From Lomentospora prolificans (lineage: Eukaryota > Ascomycota > Sordariomycetes > Microascales > Microascaceae): DNA of 64,000 nt. The notes under the pieces are model-generated. The model was not told the DNA's origin. It worked only from the letters and a program-made list of their open reading frames with translations, and did not search any database. The DNA lies in assembly GCA_029532625.1 (NCBI GenBank), contig JARFXM010000011.1:2046001-2110000 (forward strand). Direction: 5' to 3'. The position numbers were made by a program, and so were the translations under genes. Below are positions 12,701 to 24,741 of this stretch, one piece after another; position 1 is the stretch's first letter, and every line of letters starts with the position of its first letter.

Positions 12701-15043
12701 CCTTTTGGCGGATATTTCCTTTGGCGGATGCCACGAGGCGAGGTCAACTACGCGTATGATGCAAGAGCCGAACCTCTTTCGTCGTTTTCTCGCGCTGCGA
12801 ACAAGCCAGCCACTCAGATTGCGCCGACCATTTCATCAATTTGATTTACTTCGTATCCCATTCTATTCGGCGCTTCCCCTTGCTTTACGCGGCTCGCTCT
12901 TCGTTGAAGTTTAATGCCTGATATAGGTCCGATCTTCACATAGAGCATCCGAGACCGTGCAGCGCTCTACCTAGTAGAGGGTCCGAAAACGAGGCACCAG
13001 ATCGGATCATGGCTCCGACTGCAAGAACGACAGAAAACACTCCGCGGCGACTCAGGCTATACTGTGCTACTCCCAGGCAACAGGAAACTCTATACTAGAT
13101 CCCGCACATACAATGAAGTGTTTCTCAAGATGCAAAAAGGAATGCATGACATGGCCTAGCGCTGCTTTTTGCCCTTTTTGCACCTCGCAACCATTTCGAT
13201 CCACACGGTGCTGTCAATAGGCACACGCCACCTATAGTAAAGGATTCTGAAACTTAGAAACAAAACAAGAGATGAGAAACTTTCCGACAGCCAGACACCC
13301 GGAAAAAGAAACGCTGGGCCGAAAGCATAAAGATCCGTTTCCACTACTCACAAATCATGAAGGATTAGACCCTACACACACAACATATCGTACTAACAGC
13401 AGCAGGATTTGAAAAAGATTCGGGCTAGAAACAAGGAAATATTGTGGACTGCGGGCCAATGGCGTCCTCCTCGGCGGCAGATCATCGGACGCTGCCAAGC
13501 AATGAACGAGTGAGAGCGGCCTAACGAGGGGAAAAGCTAAATAATGAACTTGAGAACCCCAAATAATACGGGCAAATTGAGACCATTAGGGACGAACTCT
13601 CGAGGTAAGGGAAGTGTATCAAGATCCATTGTAATCTGGCTTATCCGGAATTGGGACGAGGACAATTGACGTGCAACGTAGAGAGCGCCTAGGGTTAGAT
13701 CGGGAACAGGAAAGAGCTATCGCAATCTTGCGACATGGGGCGTAATAGCAAGAGTGCGAATGTGCAGGAAACACGCTATCGACACGAAATTTTGTTGGAA
13801 TAACGCCGTCGCAATGCATGCAAGCCCAGGGCGCTAGTCGTGCAGCTCAATATTTGAAGAGATTTTTTGGTCTCAAACAAACAGTGGGGAACTATGGAGC
13901 AGCCGGCAACAAGACAGCGCCAGCGAAAAAGAAAGGCGAGCTACGGGATTGGGAAAGAGCCTCCCAGTCTATGGACACTGTCCTGGCACGACTAGCTTTC
14001 GTGGAGTCCATAGGAAGGAGCACCCAGCCTTGTGGAGGAGGAACATACTTTGGCTGTCATGATGGTGTGGAGACTACTTTTACTATCATGGTAGATCGTT
14101 CTCCCTTTCGAAGCCGCTTTTCCGGAGCTGTTCTAGTCTCTCACGACACTCCATAGGAAGTCACCCACACGGGCGTGCCCCCTTTTCAATTGAATGCCTC
14201 GTTGCCACATCGCGTGCCCTGGGAGAGATGACGTCCTTTTGCCGGGGCTCACCCGTGGGGTTGGGCGTTTGATGTCGGCATTCAAGGTTTGCTTGTTTCA
14301 ACAACCTCAACCCGCCTATCCCGGGTCGCCGTGCAACGGACTTGACATATTCACCACCGGCTCCGGATTTCGGGACACGATACTAGACCGAGATGACTTC
14401 CCTCGAAGCTTTAGTTGGCGAGTCCTTATCATGACGAGATTCCGCCGCGGCGTCGGCCTTTTTCCACCCACATTTCCGCCAGTGGATCCAGATCCCCAGC
14501 TAAAAAGAAAAAAGTCATAGTCCCTTGCATGATTTGTAGAAAGGCATACAGTATCCGCTCTGGCCAATAATCACTCCGACGAAACTAGCCAACGGGGAAA
14601 TTAGCGCATAGAGAAAGAAAAAGGGAAAGAGAAGCAAGGGACCTTTCCATTCCAGCTGGAGCCGCGCTTCCCGAGCTCCTCCGAAGGATCCCCCCACCCC
14701 CCAAAGTCTTGCCTGGTTTGACCGCCTAGGGCGGATTATTGTTATAATTTACTTCCAGGAACGGAATTTCTCCTGTGGCCTGGCCTCCGGCGGCAGGTTT
14801 TCGGCGTTGACGGGAGCGTCTTTTCCGATCAGACCGCGAAAGCGCGAGCGTGGTTGCACGACAGGGCGTGTGCGGCTTTTGGAGGTTTAGAGTGGGTATG
14901 CGAGTGGGGGTCACCTCTTTCGTCGAAATGTTAAGAGGTGGGGAGAAGGGTCAACGTACCTTTTGGCGTCGCTTCTATTGGAGTGGTGTAAGATCAGGGA
15001 CGGCCGAGGTCATTGTTCGGGCTCCAGAAACGTGTCTTGAGGC

Positions 15044-15270
15044 CTAGAATGCTCGTTTCCACCAGTTCTTGATGAGTTGGCCAAGAGATGGGTTGAACGG
15101 GTCGTTTCCAGGGCCGAGAGATCCGCGCTGCTCAATGATGGTGGCGTCTTGGTCGACGAGCTCTCCTTCCATGTCCCTCCTACGCGCTCGTCTGCGTGTC
15201 AGGACACAATGCGAACGGGGCTGCGGCCGGACCTTGCGTCTTCCTTTATGCCAAGACATGCGATATGCAT
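15044..15270 (-). CDS. Candidate two-exon micro-gene, 57 residues, unknown function
   Basis: I do not recognise this protein. Exon 1 (15233-15270) starts at an ATG with an in-frame stop just upstream. Exon 2 (15044-15179) is the stronger evidence: nearly every codon ends in C or G, and it reads EGELVDQDATIIEQ and then PGNDPFNPSLGQLIKN, ending WWKRAF. The 53-base intron (15180-15232) has a GT donor, a CTGAC branch site and a TAG acceptor, and the two exons join in frame. The product is small, acidic in the middle and aromatic-basic at the end, with no signal peptide or membrane helix that I can see. It lies alone in the gene-poor interval. Exon 2 could instead be the last exon of a longer gene. 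The exon 1 assignment is inference. Confidence 0.38.
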
Positions 15271-16449
15271 GCCTGCCTTCTAGAACCTAGTGCCACACAC
15301 ACACACACCTTGGGCCGATACGGCCCCGCGTGCGGTCCGGGCGCCTTACGGGTATGGTCGGACGCCAAGAACGGCTGTTTCCTTTTTTCCACCACTTGCG
15401 CTCTCATTGCCTTTCCCATATGAGCCTCCTACATACGTCATTAAGAGCCAGCTCAGCCGGGTGGTCGTTGTGAGCTTTACGTGCTGGGCTGGCACAGGAC
15501 GGGCGTACATGAGAAACGGTCATCACTTCAATCTGCACTGCCTCTCCGAACCATCGCCTCCTTCCCCGTGTTAGCTTGCATGCTGTCTGCCGATGCGCGC
15601 GCGGGAAAGGCCGTTAGGTGCTTCGGAAACCCTCTGTTTAAGCTCGCAGACTGCCATTCCGGCCCACCGATGCTGCAAGTGTCCGAGCAAGGTGGGAAGA
15701 TTCGTCTTGCCTTATGGCTGGAGATGGGTGATGCGAATCCAACCAACCTCTTCCCCTCCTCCACATCCTCCTCCACACTAGCTGCTTTGCCCGTTCCCCC
15801 TCACCCAGCTTCCCCGCTTTCGTACACCAACAACGTGATATTGGGGAACAGACGTCAGCTTTGGCAGCCCCTGGACCACATGGCCTGTTTAGAGCGTCGT
15901 TTGAATCATCGGGTGCGCAGATAGGTTAGTGGTATGTATGGGCGTGCAGTTCTAGAAGCTCCATCTACGCCACCTTTCTTTCCTCTTCACACCGCCGGTA
16001 GTCCTCATCCACCCGTCGCATCTCGATGACCCATCACCGGACCTTAGCCAGTTGTTGAACGAATGAGAGGAGTCATACCACCTTCTCGATCAATTCTGGT
16101 GCCCACCTGGACCGGGTTGAGACCGGCTTATAGCTAATGGTTTATTGTTACGCCTTGGGTATTTTCAGTGGTTCTACGACTGGGATGGGAAAAGGTAAAT
16201 AAATATACCATACTAATATGTGTATAAAAAGGCATATGATGGTTAAGTGCGGCATAATTTTTGCCTGGGGCTTCTTAGGTCTTGAGATAGCAAAATAAAT
16301 ACGCGTTCTAAAGAAGACATACCCATTGTAACATATCTTCTGTAGGTGGCCAACTCGTGCTGAGATGCCAAGTTCGAGTCGTAGTTTCCTGTGCCCAACT
16401 AGCGAGGTTCGAACGAACGAAGATATGATCGTAACTTACAATGGGCGGG

Positions 16450-16478
16450 TATATATATATATATATGTGTGTGTGTGT
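16450..16478. repeat. TA/TG dinucleotide repeat
   Basis: An AT-dinucleotide tract of about 16 bases runs straight into a GT tract of about 12 bases, a simple microsatellite. Confidence 0.85.
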
Positions 16479-18258
16479 AGGAACGTAAGGATATTCGCAC
16501 ATCTTTGTTGGGGTTCTCCAAATCTTGTCGCCTTACCGTGATTGAGATGGAAAGAAGGCTCCAGGCCAAACCTCTCTCAAGTTTCTCCGTCACGACCTTC
16601 GCTGTATCAACGCCTGATGAGGTTACTACATCTAAAGATGACACCGTATCTCGATATCTAAGCGCTAGTCATTAGCACATAGCAGGGAGTGTTTGCGAAG
16701 GAATGCTGTCGTGTCGACCTTGAGATAGACATCCATGACATACTCCGGGCCAAGCAGCTCAACCCTTAAGGAATGAGCAGGATAGGACAAGGCTATTACC
16801 GTAAATGGCGTTTTAAGATTTCTACCTAGACTTAGAAGAAGACTCAATTGCTCGTGCGACTGACTCGAGGCTATGACTACGTCGGCTCCTACAGTCTGAT
16901 ATCATAACCTGGCTCTCGATGTTGAACTACTGAAATGGCCATTGTAGGTTTGTTCACTATCCTAAAGTACTCGCCCGGGATCATCTGGCGGTGTTGGGGG
17001 ATACCGAGTTAGCTGGCTACTGTAGATAATAAAACAGAGACGGGCTCCCTATCGCGGTCTATCGTCTCCGTTGTACCTCAAAATTGCCTTTTGTGGGTAA
17101 AGAACCCATGAAACTGACCGTTTAGCAATCTGTACGTGTGTCATTGACCAGCCTTTGCTCCTTGTCTAGTGAGAAACACGCCTCACCGGCTTGACTGTGC
17201 CCTCAGAGTGGTGCCGTAGTCTATACGCAATGGCCAAAGCGCGATTCCATTCCAAACCTCATAACATCGTACGATTGCCTTCTTAAATACGCATGACCCT
17301 TGCTAAGAATATATTGTCCCCAGCCATAGATTCGTGCCGTTCTTGAAGCCAGGAAATCGAGGGACGTACGAGTATCAAAGCATCGGGCATCTTCCGCTCT
17401 ATGCCTCGGAGTTTTCTTCTCGACTAGTAGCCTCGTTTTAGCCTACCGTCGAACCATATCTGTAGATGTCTCCCTACGTACCGGTACGCAGTCAATGCTC
17501 TAGACTAAAGTGTTCTTATTTCCGCGTGTTGCCTCGGAGTGATGACCTCGGCCTCGTGTGAAGATGATGTTGATTGAGTTCCCAAGGGATCAACTGGCCC
17601 GAACGAGTATCGAACAACACTCACGACAAGCAAGGCAGCCTGGATATTCGACTCGAAGGCACGAAAAAAAAATCGCCATAAATCAAAAAGGGCATTTTGA
17701 ACCAGCAGCTTCGCGGACCTTACTGTTCCGTTTTTCCGCTTCGAATGACCTCGCGGTTTGGGTAAGGGGGCCGGGCATAAGACCGCTAGAGACCTTGGTC
17801 CTAGACTTGGCTCTATGTCTATGATTGTGGAGGTGAGGATCTACGACGAAGGAGAGTTGGTCGGTTGGTTGAGGGGGAGGAGGGTGAGAGTGCACGGAAA
17901 GCAACGGCGAGATGCGTGGTTCATGCTTCGCCCAAGTGCAGACGATTGGGCCCTACCTGGGAAGACATGCCAAAAAAATCAAGGCGGGAATACTGCAAGG
18001 CGATGATTCCGTGGCTTTTCGTGTGCGCTTAATCTACACATCCGTCTCTCTTCGTCCACGCGGAGTAGCACCACGGCGAGATCCCTCCGCCGGATGACCA
18101 CATACACCCCGCCAAACATATTTCGACGAAAGCAGTTTAAGCATGCCGTCCAGCTTTCCGCGATCTTGGAGGACTCCTGGCGCCGAAGGCCTCTGTATAT
18201 GAGGGCCGATGCGGAACCGGATCCTCCATCAACATCCCCCACACCTGAATGGGGACAA

Positions 18259-18348
18259 GGGCCGATGGTCTAGTGGTATGATTCTCGCTTAGGGTAACAC
18301 CCTCTGCTTAGTTGCGAGAGGTCCCGGGTTCAATCCCCGGTTGGCCCC
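18259..18348 (+). tRNA. tRNA-Pro (anticodon AGG), with an intron
   Basis: The acceptor stem GGGCCGA pairs with TTGGCCC (one G-T pair), followed by a C discriminator base. The A box region TGGTCTAGTGG and the T arm CCGGG-TTCAATC-CCCGG are intact. The anticodon stem CTCGC/GCGAG encloses the loop TTAGGGT, giving anticodon AGG. An 18-base intron sits one base after the anticodon, the standard site for nuclear tRNA introns. The sequence resembles yeast tRNA-Pro. CCA is not encoded, as expected for a eukaryote. Confidence 0.95.
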
Positions 18349-18361
18349 CATGTTTAACATC

Positions 18362-18367
18362 TTTTTT
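18362..18367 (+). terminator. RNA polymerase III terminator (T6)
   Basis: A run of six T lies 14 bases after the last base of the tRNA, the usual pol III stop signal. Confidence 0.75.
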
Positions 18368-19267
18368 GGAAAGATTCATGTTATTCCTATCTTTTTAATC
18401 TTGTGCATTCCTTTCTACGTCGGACCGGAGTGTGTGTGCATTTTTGGGTTTCTTGAATTTTAATGGGGATTATCTGCTTGATGGTGGAACCTGCTGTCCT
18501 GGATTGACGCTGCCAGGAGCATCTCTCATAGGATCATTATCTTTCGCTGATGGATACACATGTTTGGGAGGTTAAACCATCAAAGTAACCAAAAAGAATC
18601 AGCATAGGATCTCATGTCGCTAAGTACTATCTATCTGTATATCGTCATCCATCTTCTCTCCCTCGGGACAGTCTTGGTCTCGAACCTGACTGCTTGTCCT
18701 CCCTCACTTAACGCCATTCATAGCAACTACGGGGCAGGCAGATAGCTCATGATGCCCGACGATTGTGTTGAACACAACTCCTCTTGTGATAACTCCATGA
18801 ACCCTGTCCGGGCGCAACTCTTACCACTCTCGCACGAGAAGGGAATACGCTGAGTTCATCTCATCTTGTGGCCTCAAGGACCCTAGGGGCCTCCCCGGCC
18901 TCTCTTTTTCACCGCCACTTCTTCGGTTGGCTCCCGCCCCTGACAGTTATTGGTTTTCCGCTTCCCGACCGATTCACTATGGTGTGATTGAGTACATACA
19001 TAGGATGCGAGATCAACACAAGGCTCGCTCGGAGACATGATGGGTTGAATCCGAGTAGACGCGAAATGCGTGTATATTCATCGTGTTATAGATGAGAATA
19101 AAGCTAAGATAATAGTAGAACAAGCAACCACCACAAGACGCTCTCGAGCGAGTTCTCGACGCATTACTTTTTCAGATAAAACAGTCCTCTGTATGATAGT
19201 CCTTCTATCATCTTTCTTAAACAAAAAAAGGATTATGACCAAGTCCCCTCTAGTTAACGCCGGTTCC
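18368..19267. other. Intergenic between tRNA-Pro and YHM2
   Basis: About 0.9 kb between the tRNA and the 3' end of the carrier gene on the opposite strand. It presumably contains the YHM2 3' untranslated region. I see no further gene. Confidence 0.6.
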
Positions 19268-20541
19268 CTAATGCTTAGCTGTGACCTTCTCGCCGGTCAG
19301 TCCTTCTATGTAGCTCTTGGCCCTATGGATTCGAATCCTGTTAGCATGTGTCTTCTCCAGACGGACGGCACCTGAATGCAAGAAGCAAGAGGATGCGAAA
19401 AGGGAAGAATAGAATCTTACATGTCACCCATGGCAACCATGCAAACCGTCTGCCAAACGCCAAGTCCAATACGGGGAGTAACGCCACGGTACAGGCCCTT
19501 GATACCATTGTTCTGATAAATGTACTTGAATGTGTTGCCGACAGTCATCTTTTTGGGGCGGTTAGGGTCGTCGGTCTTGCTCTGCATCTCGACACGGATG
19601 ACCTCGATGGGCTGGTTCCAGGTGCTGAGACCACCACCGACGGTGGAGGCGGCAATTTTCTCCCAGGCGGCGAGCTTCTCCTTTTCATCCTTACCGGTTA
19701 TCTTGCGGATGCTCTGCTCGGCGAGACGGGAGAAGCCGAATCGCGAACCCCAGTTGGTCATCTGGCGGATGGCAACGGCGTTGACACCCTTGTTGATGCC
19801 GCGGAGACCCTCCTTGCGCCAGATACCCATAAAGGTCTCAAAGGTGGTGGGAGGCTTTTGGCCGGCGGCGGCAAGCTTGTGCTTGGTGATCTCGACCGTC
19901 TTCATGCAGGTGCAGAAGCCCATGGTGGCGTAGGCCTGAGCGACACCTCCGGTGACACCACCAATGATGCCACCGCCGAACTCCGAGGCGCCAAAAGATC
20001 GCGCGTAGTATTCAGCTTCGGAGGCGACGAAAAGGAGCACTGCTCCCTTGGTCGAGGCTTCGATCCAGGCCCAAGGAATGAGACCTTGGTAGACTGTGGT
20101 TGGGGTGGAAAGGGGAAAATGTTAGCTACCGATATCGCCGAATCACATGCCGAAAATTGATGGGGAGATGCGGTTTCGCATCAACCGAAGCGAGGGAGAG
20201 CAAGAAAGGGGTAAAAGGAAGAGATGAGAATAAAACGAAAAAGAAAAAGAAAAAGATGCAGATGGCAAAAAGGGAAGATGATGCGCGAAAGGCGAGGTCG
20301 TAGAGTACTTACATCCCAGAACGCCGCCTCGGGCCCAGATGCGCCCAAGAGCAGTCATGAAACCATCACCACGGTGGGCAGCCATGGTGGTCTTGACGAC
20401 CTCGAGGGGCTGACCCAAGCTAGTCACCTCGAACATGTTGAGACCGGCGCCCAAGAGCAGGTTGGAAAACTTGATGGGCTTCTTCTCAAGCTTTTGAGGA
20501 GCCGCGCCGGGCGCGGCGGCGGAAGCAGAGTTGGCGACCAT
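19268..20541 (-). CDS. YHM2: Mitochondrial carrier, YHM2-type citrate/2-oxoglutarate exchanger
   Basis: An inner-membrane carrier of the SLC25 family. In yeast Yhm2 exchanges citrate for 2-oxoglutarate and was first noted as a mitochondrial-DNA-associated protein. Three exons (20313-20541, 19421-20093, 19268-19322) join in frame to 318 residues, normal for the family. The carrier signature appears as QPLEVVK in repeat 1, KTVEITK in repeat 2 (where Yhm2 proteins lack the proline) and QPIEVIR in repeat 3. The C-terminus TGEKVTAKH is characteristic of fungal Yhm2. The start ATG is followed by a short Ala/Pro-rich leader and then KKPIKFSNLLLGAG. The 219-base first intron contains AAAAAG repeats. 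The gene sits next to citrate synthase on the same strand, 2.4 kb away. Confidence 0.95.
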
Positions 20542-21943
20542 GACTGTTTGGCGTTTATCGTAAAAGGGGCCCTGACCAAGGGAAGAGGGTGCTTCTTCGC
20601 GAAAGTGAGGAGGGCGTGGGGTAGGTTGTAAAAAGAGCTGTAGTATGCAGCTTTGTTAAGCAGGTGAATGGGGAAATTCGTTGGCGCGGACAGCCGAGGG
20701 AGGGCTGCTGGTTTTATTACCTCGGGAGGACGCAGGGAGAGCCTTGGAACTGTGAAGCAGCTCAGGTTGGGGAGCGGACAAACACACCTAGCTTGTCAGC
20801 GGCCTGGGGTCGACTGGCGTCAGGGGCGGCGGCTTTAGGGGGGGGGGGAAGTCAGTTCTAGGGGGAGACGTCGGGGGCTAACAATAGTGGAGGGAGACGG
20901 TGGGTAGTGGGCACATGCCGCGATTGTGGGTGATTGGGCGCCGGCCACAGTGGGCTTGCAGGATCAAGGTAGGATCAATCAATCGATCAACAAGATGCAA
21001 ATTAGAGCAAGTTTTGCCTTTCTTGATCAGGAGCCCCAAAAGAAGCTGACACGGAAGACGATGAAGAGAGGCGAGGGAAATAATTGACACGACTGACGGT
21101 AAATGCGGTCGGTATACGGAGACAGGAAGTGTTTTACTATACTCGCCAAATATGGCGAGATTGGCGGAGAAGCTGCCCGTCGCCTCGAGATAAGGGATTC
21201 TGCACGTGTTACTTCCTCTGGAGAGTGAAGAGCTCAGCGTTGGTTGAGCTGTGACAACCAGGAATGCGCATTAATGGATGGCTAACCCTCTCCTAGTCTT
21301 GCTTCTTCGCAGCCGCCTACAAGTACTTTCGAGATATTCATCTCACATGCTGCTGCTCCGAAGCTACATCGACTGGATGGATCGGAGAACGGAACACTTC
21401 TGACAATGTGCTCTTGGATCCATTGCAAATTCTCAAAATGATCTGGGCACTCCAGTTTGGTCCTGCACTTTTAAACATGGAAAAAGGAGAAAATGGGAGC
21501 TCCCTCTTGATGCAGGTGTTTCGTCAATTGAGCGCACACGCCAGAAGAGGTTTGTTTGGGGGTTTTCCAGGACGTTGAGAGCTGGCGCCCCAATGTTGGG
21601 ACCCTGGGCGTTCAATCCAAAACAAAGGGATGATAAGCTAGGCACCAGGTCTCTCCCCCTCCCACGCTAAAAAAGAGAGCTAAACTACGTAATCTTAAAA
21701 TAACGAACACAGCTTCGTACTCCCAGGAGGACCTCCCATCATTGCCCGGAGCACTGCGCCCTGCTTCGTATGCTGACATCCGCGCCAAGTATACTGCCAG
21801 CATGATTCGATTTTGGGTATTAGGTGATAGCATTTTATTGCTCAGCTCTACTTCGTATTCTGAGAGAGTTCGATTAATTCGTATGTTTGTACGTGAAGGT
21901 GTGAGGCTGTCGACTCCCTTGCCCTGTCGTGGGCACGAGCTTT

Positions 21944-21945
<2 letters not shown>

Positions 21946-21986
<41 letters not shown>
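21946..21986. repeat. Poly-T run (41 T)
   Basis: An uninterrupted run of 41 T, the longest homopolymer in the window. It could be the scar of a retroposed poly-A tail, read from the other strand, or simple slippage. No duplicated gene sequence is visible beside it. Confidence 0.85.
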
Positions 21987-21989
<3 letters not shown>

Positions 21990-22293
21990 CTCTCAACCTT
22001 TCGCTCCCCCGTTCGATTCAACGAATCAACGGGTACGACAGGCTACATGTAAGGCTCGGCGGCCATCTACTGCGCGCCGGAGTACCGGTACCTCGGTCCC
22101 TCTTATGCATGCTCTCATGCCGACATGGTTTTCGGCGACTGGCGGGCTCTGGCAGGGATCCGGTCCAAGATAAATTTATTTTGTACCAGCTTCTCGACGC
22201 TCAACCACTGGCCTGGGTTTAATTTTTTTTTTCTTTGTTCTCTTTCTGCGTTCGGCGGGAAGTTAGAGGGAAAAGGGGCCCTCAACATTAACC

Positions 22294-22604
22294 CTATAAC
22301 GTCATCCTCTTGGCCTCAAGCATCCAAACAGCTGGCTTTCTACGAGTGTTGTCACTTTTTCGTACTGGTACCTGCGCGTAGCTCATAGAAGAGACGATTG
22401 CGTCCCGAAAGACGGAAGCAAGTTCAGGTGTATCCTCTACATATTGAACGTCGATTGTAAGGCATGCTACATACAACTGCTCGTCGAGATAGGGTAGAAA
22501 CAAGGACTAGTTTAAATCAGTATCGTATTTGTTAAGGGACAATCAAATTACTTTTCTACCACCGCTTCTGAAATACACTCATCGGCGCAGTCTAGATAGG
22601 ACAT
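22294..22604 (-). CDS. Candidate small two-exon gene, 85 residues, unknown
   Basis: I do not recognise this protein. Exon 1 (22560-22604) encodes MSYLDCADECISEAV. Exon 2 (22294-22506) continues in frame with LFLPYLDEQLYVACLTIDV and EDTPELASVFRDAIVSSMS, ending in a basic tail. The 53-base intron has a GTAGAA donor and a CTAG acceptor, with a weak branch site. The peptide has a sensible mix of hydrophobic and acidic residues and no long low-complexity part. It lies 372 bases beyond the end of citrate synthase on the same strand, so it could also be a chance frame in that gene's 3' flank. The codon bias is weak. Confidence 0.22.
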
Positions 22605-22975
22605 AAAAACAAAATAGAATCCCAACGAGTGCGCTCTGCGCCCAGGCATCAAATGTATTGTACAAACGCAGTGTATACCATCTGGTTGTCCCCCAAAACC
22701 TTTCCTCCACTCTAAGAATTTTCGCCCGGCTCCCCCTGTCAAAAGGCGTCCCTCTCAGGATCGCCAACATCATTGTACCAGATATGCCAAAGCTCTACAG
22801 CCGTCCGATGGTCTCCTCTAAAGTAGTGTTGTGGTAGTGATAGTAGTAGTCGTAATGTGGTGGTACTGGCAAGTTAGCGGGTTAGGCGCATAGCTGGAGC
22901 CGGCGCCCCTCCGAACAAATCACCGTCACTGCACGCTGTGCAGCTGTCTTGATAGTACAGTACAGGTTATTGGAT

Positions 22976-23548
22976 TTAGAGCTTCTTGGTGATCTCAATC
23001 CACTTCTCAGTGGAGAAAGACTTGGGTCTGAGTACAGAAATGACATGTTAGCCGTTGCATACAGATTTGCGCGGTGGCAGAACGAGGTGATAAATTGGCA
23101 CATGAAGGGGGTGGGTACTACATACCGCTCAATGGGGGCACCAACGGCACGGTCGATGATGAGCTGGGGAAGGACACCGATAGCCCTAGAAACACCGAAG
23201 AGGACGGTGTAGTAGTTGGCCTCGGTGAGACCGTAGTGCTGGAGGAGGACACCAGAGTGAGCATCGACGTTAGGGTAGGGGTTCTTGGTCTTGCCATGCT
23301 CGGTGAGGACACCGGGGGCAATCTTGTAGACTTGGCTGACGAGCTTGAACATGGGGTCCTCGGGCATCTTGGCTTGGGCAAAGGTGCGCTGGGCGGTGTA
23401 ACGAGGATCAGTCTTGCGGAGAACGGCGTGGCCGTAACCGGGAACAACACGGCCGGCGTTAAGAGTGGACCAAAGGTAGTCAGTGATGGCCTTGTCGCTG
23501 AGATCGTCGCCGATAGCCTTCTTCATCTCGGTGAGCCAGTTGAGAACC

Positions 23549-23589
<41 letters not shown>

Positions 23590-23837
23590 GAGACCAGCGG
23601 CGAGAGAGAGGAAAGGAGAGCTCAATGCGGAGCCGACCAAGTGGGTGGTGTGGGCGCTGACATTGCCACCCTCGTGATCAGTGTGGATAGTGAGGTAGAG
23701 ACGGAGGAGCTCAATGAAGTCAGCGTTCTCGCCAAAGCCGAGCTGGTTGGCAAAGTTGAAGGAGTAATCCTTGTCCTTCTGGACGGGGGCGACCTTGCCA
23801 CCGCGGAAGACATTCTGGTAGATGCGGGAGGCAATGG

Positions 23838-23868
<31 letters not shown>

Positions 23869-24741
23869 CTCGAAAGTGTACGTCCAGTACTCCTTCTTGT
23901 TGATGCCCCTGGCGTAGGCCTTGGCGAACTGAGAGGTCTGCTCGAGCGCGGTGACGGCGAGAGAGAACTGGGCCATCGGGTGGAGGTCGTTGGGGCAGTT
24001 GTCAATCAAGTCCTCGACGAACTTGGGGACATTAGAACGGGCAGCCCAGTCGGCGGAGAGCTCGCGGACTTGCTGCTCGGTGGGGACCTCGCCGGTAAGG
24101 AGGAGCCAGAAAAGACCTGGATGCGCACGCTGTCAGCACTTATTGCCTAGATTTACGATGGCTCAATACGGCCAGAGTAATGGTTTCGTCTTACCCTCAG
24201 GAAGGGGTTCCTTGCCACCGGGAGCCTTGGGGAGGAGCTCCTGGCACTCCGGAATGGTCTTGCCACGGAAGCGGATACCCTCCTCGGAGTCGAGGACGGA
24301 ACCCTCCCAAACCAAGCACTTGATACCACGAGCACCACCGTATACCTGGTCAAGAGTGACCTTATCTACGACCTTCGAGCCATGCTCCCTGTGATTTTAT
24401 ACTTGATTAGCATTTCGGTTTGCCCATACAACGCACAGGGTAACGGCAACTTCTAAAATGGAAGAGACTCACTTGCGGAGGGCCTTGATCTCCTCAATCT
24501 TCTCGGGGATGAGCTCGCCAAAGCGCTCCTTGAGAGTCTGTCGCAATGGGTTGGTGTTAGCACTGATAAGCCCACGGGCGCAAGAATTGCCGAAATAGCT
24601 CGTGTTCGAGCTTGGGTTACGCACCTTGGACTTCGCAGAGTAGTACCTGGCAGTCTGGAAGGCAGCTACCCTGGTGTTGAAGGCAGGCGCCCTGATGGTA
24701 GCTCGGATAGCCGAGGAGCTAAGTCGCGAAACTACCGCCAT
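22976..24741 (-). CDS. cit1: Citrate synthase, mitochondrial
   Basis: Condenses acetyl-CoA with oxaloacetate to citrate at the entry of the TCA cycle. Five exons (24625-24741, 24473-24537, 24195-24388, 23126-24116, 22976-23027) join in frame to 472 residues, typical for the fungal mitochondrial enzyme. The N-terminus MAVVSRLSSSAIRATIRAP is rich in Arg, Ser and Ala and lacks acidic residues, as in a matrix presequence. The catalytic triad is visible: His in GPLHGLANQ (about 309), His in VPGYGHAVLRKTDPR (about 355) and Asp in NVDAHSG (about 410). The protein ends ITKKL, which is not a standard peroxisomal signal, so this is the mitochondrial form. The short second exon (65 bases) is confirmed by frame and splice sites. 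Confidence 0.97.

Larger units (their letters stand above)
3840..18258. other. Long gene-poor interval upstream of pma1
   Basis: This 14.4 kb carries no recognisable large gene on either strand. The first few hundred bases (3840-4600) are probably the pma1 leader and promoter, pyrimidine-rich on the pma1 strand. Elsewhere the longest open frames (108 to 192 codons) mostly begin at non-ATG codons and lack family motifs. Coding-like fragments that I list separately lie near 7415-7897, 8047-8292 and 15044-15270. Other ATG frames that could be small genes but lack support start at 5294 (minus), 7254 (plus) and 12029 (minus). No transposase, reverse transcriptase or terminal repeats were found by eye. 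Confidence 0.5.
20542..22975. other. Intergenic between citrate synthase and YHM2
   Basis: This region must hold the YHM2 promoter (right of 20541) and the citrate synthase 3' region (left of 22976). It contains a 41-base T run at 21946-21986 and the candidate small gene listed at 22294-22604. A short GTAGT-type trinucleotide tract lies near 22826-22850. I see nothing else. Confidence 0.5.

Noticed and set aside
16371..16379. B-box-like GTTCGAGTC
   Set aside because: No flanking T stem, A box or acceptor stem.
23074..24150. 358-codon plus-strand frame
   Set aside because: Antisense shadow of citrate synthase, rich in Gly, Glu and Val from reversed biased codons.
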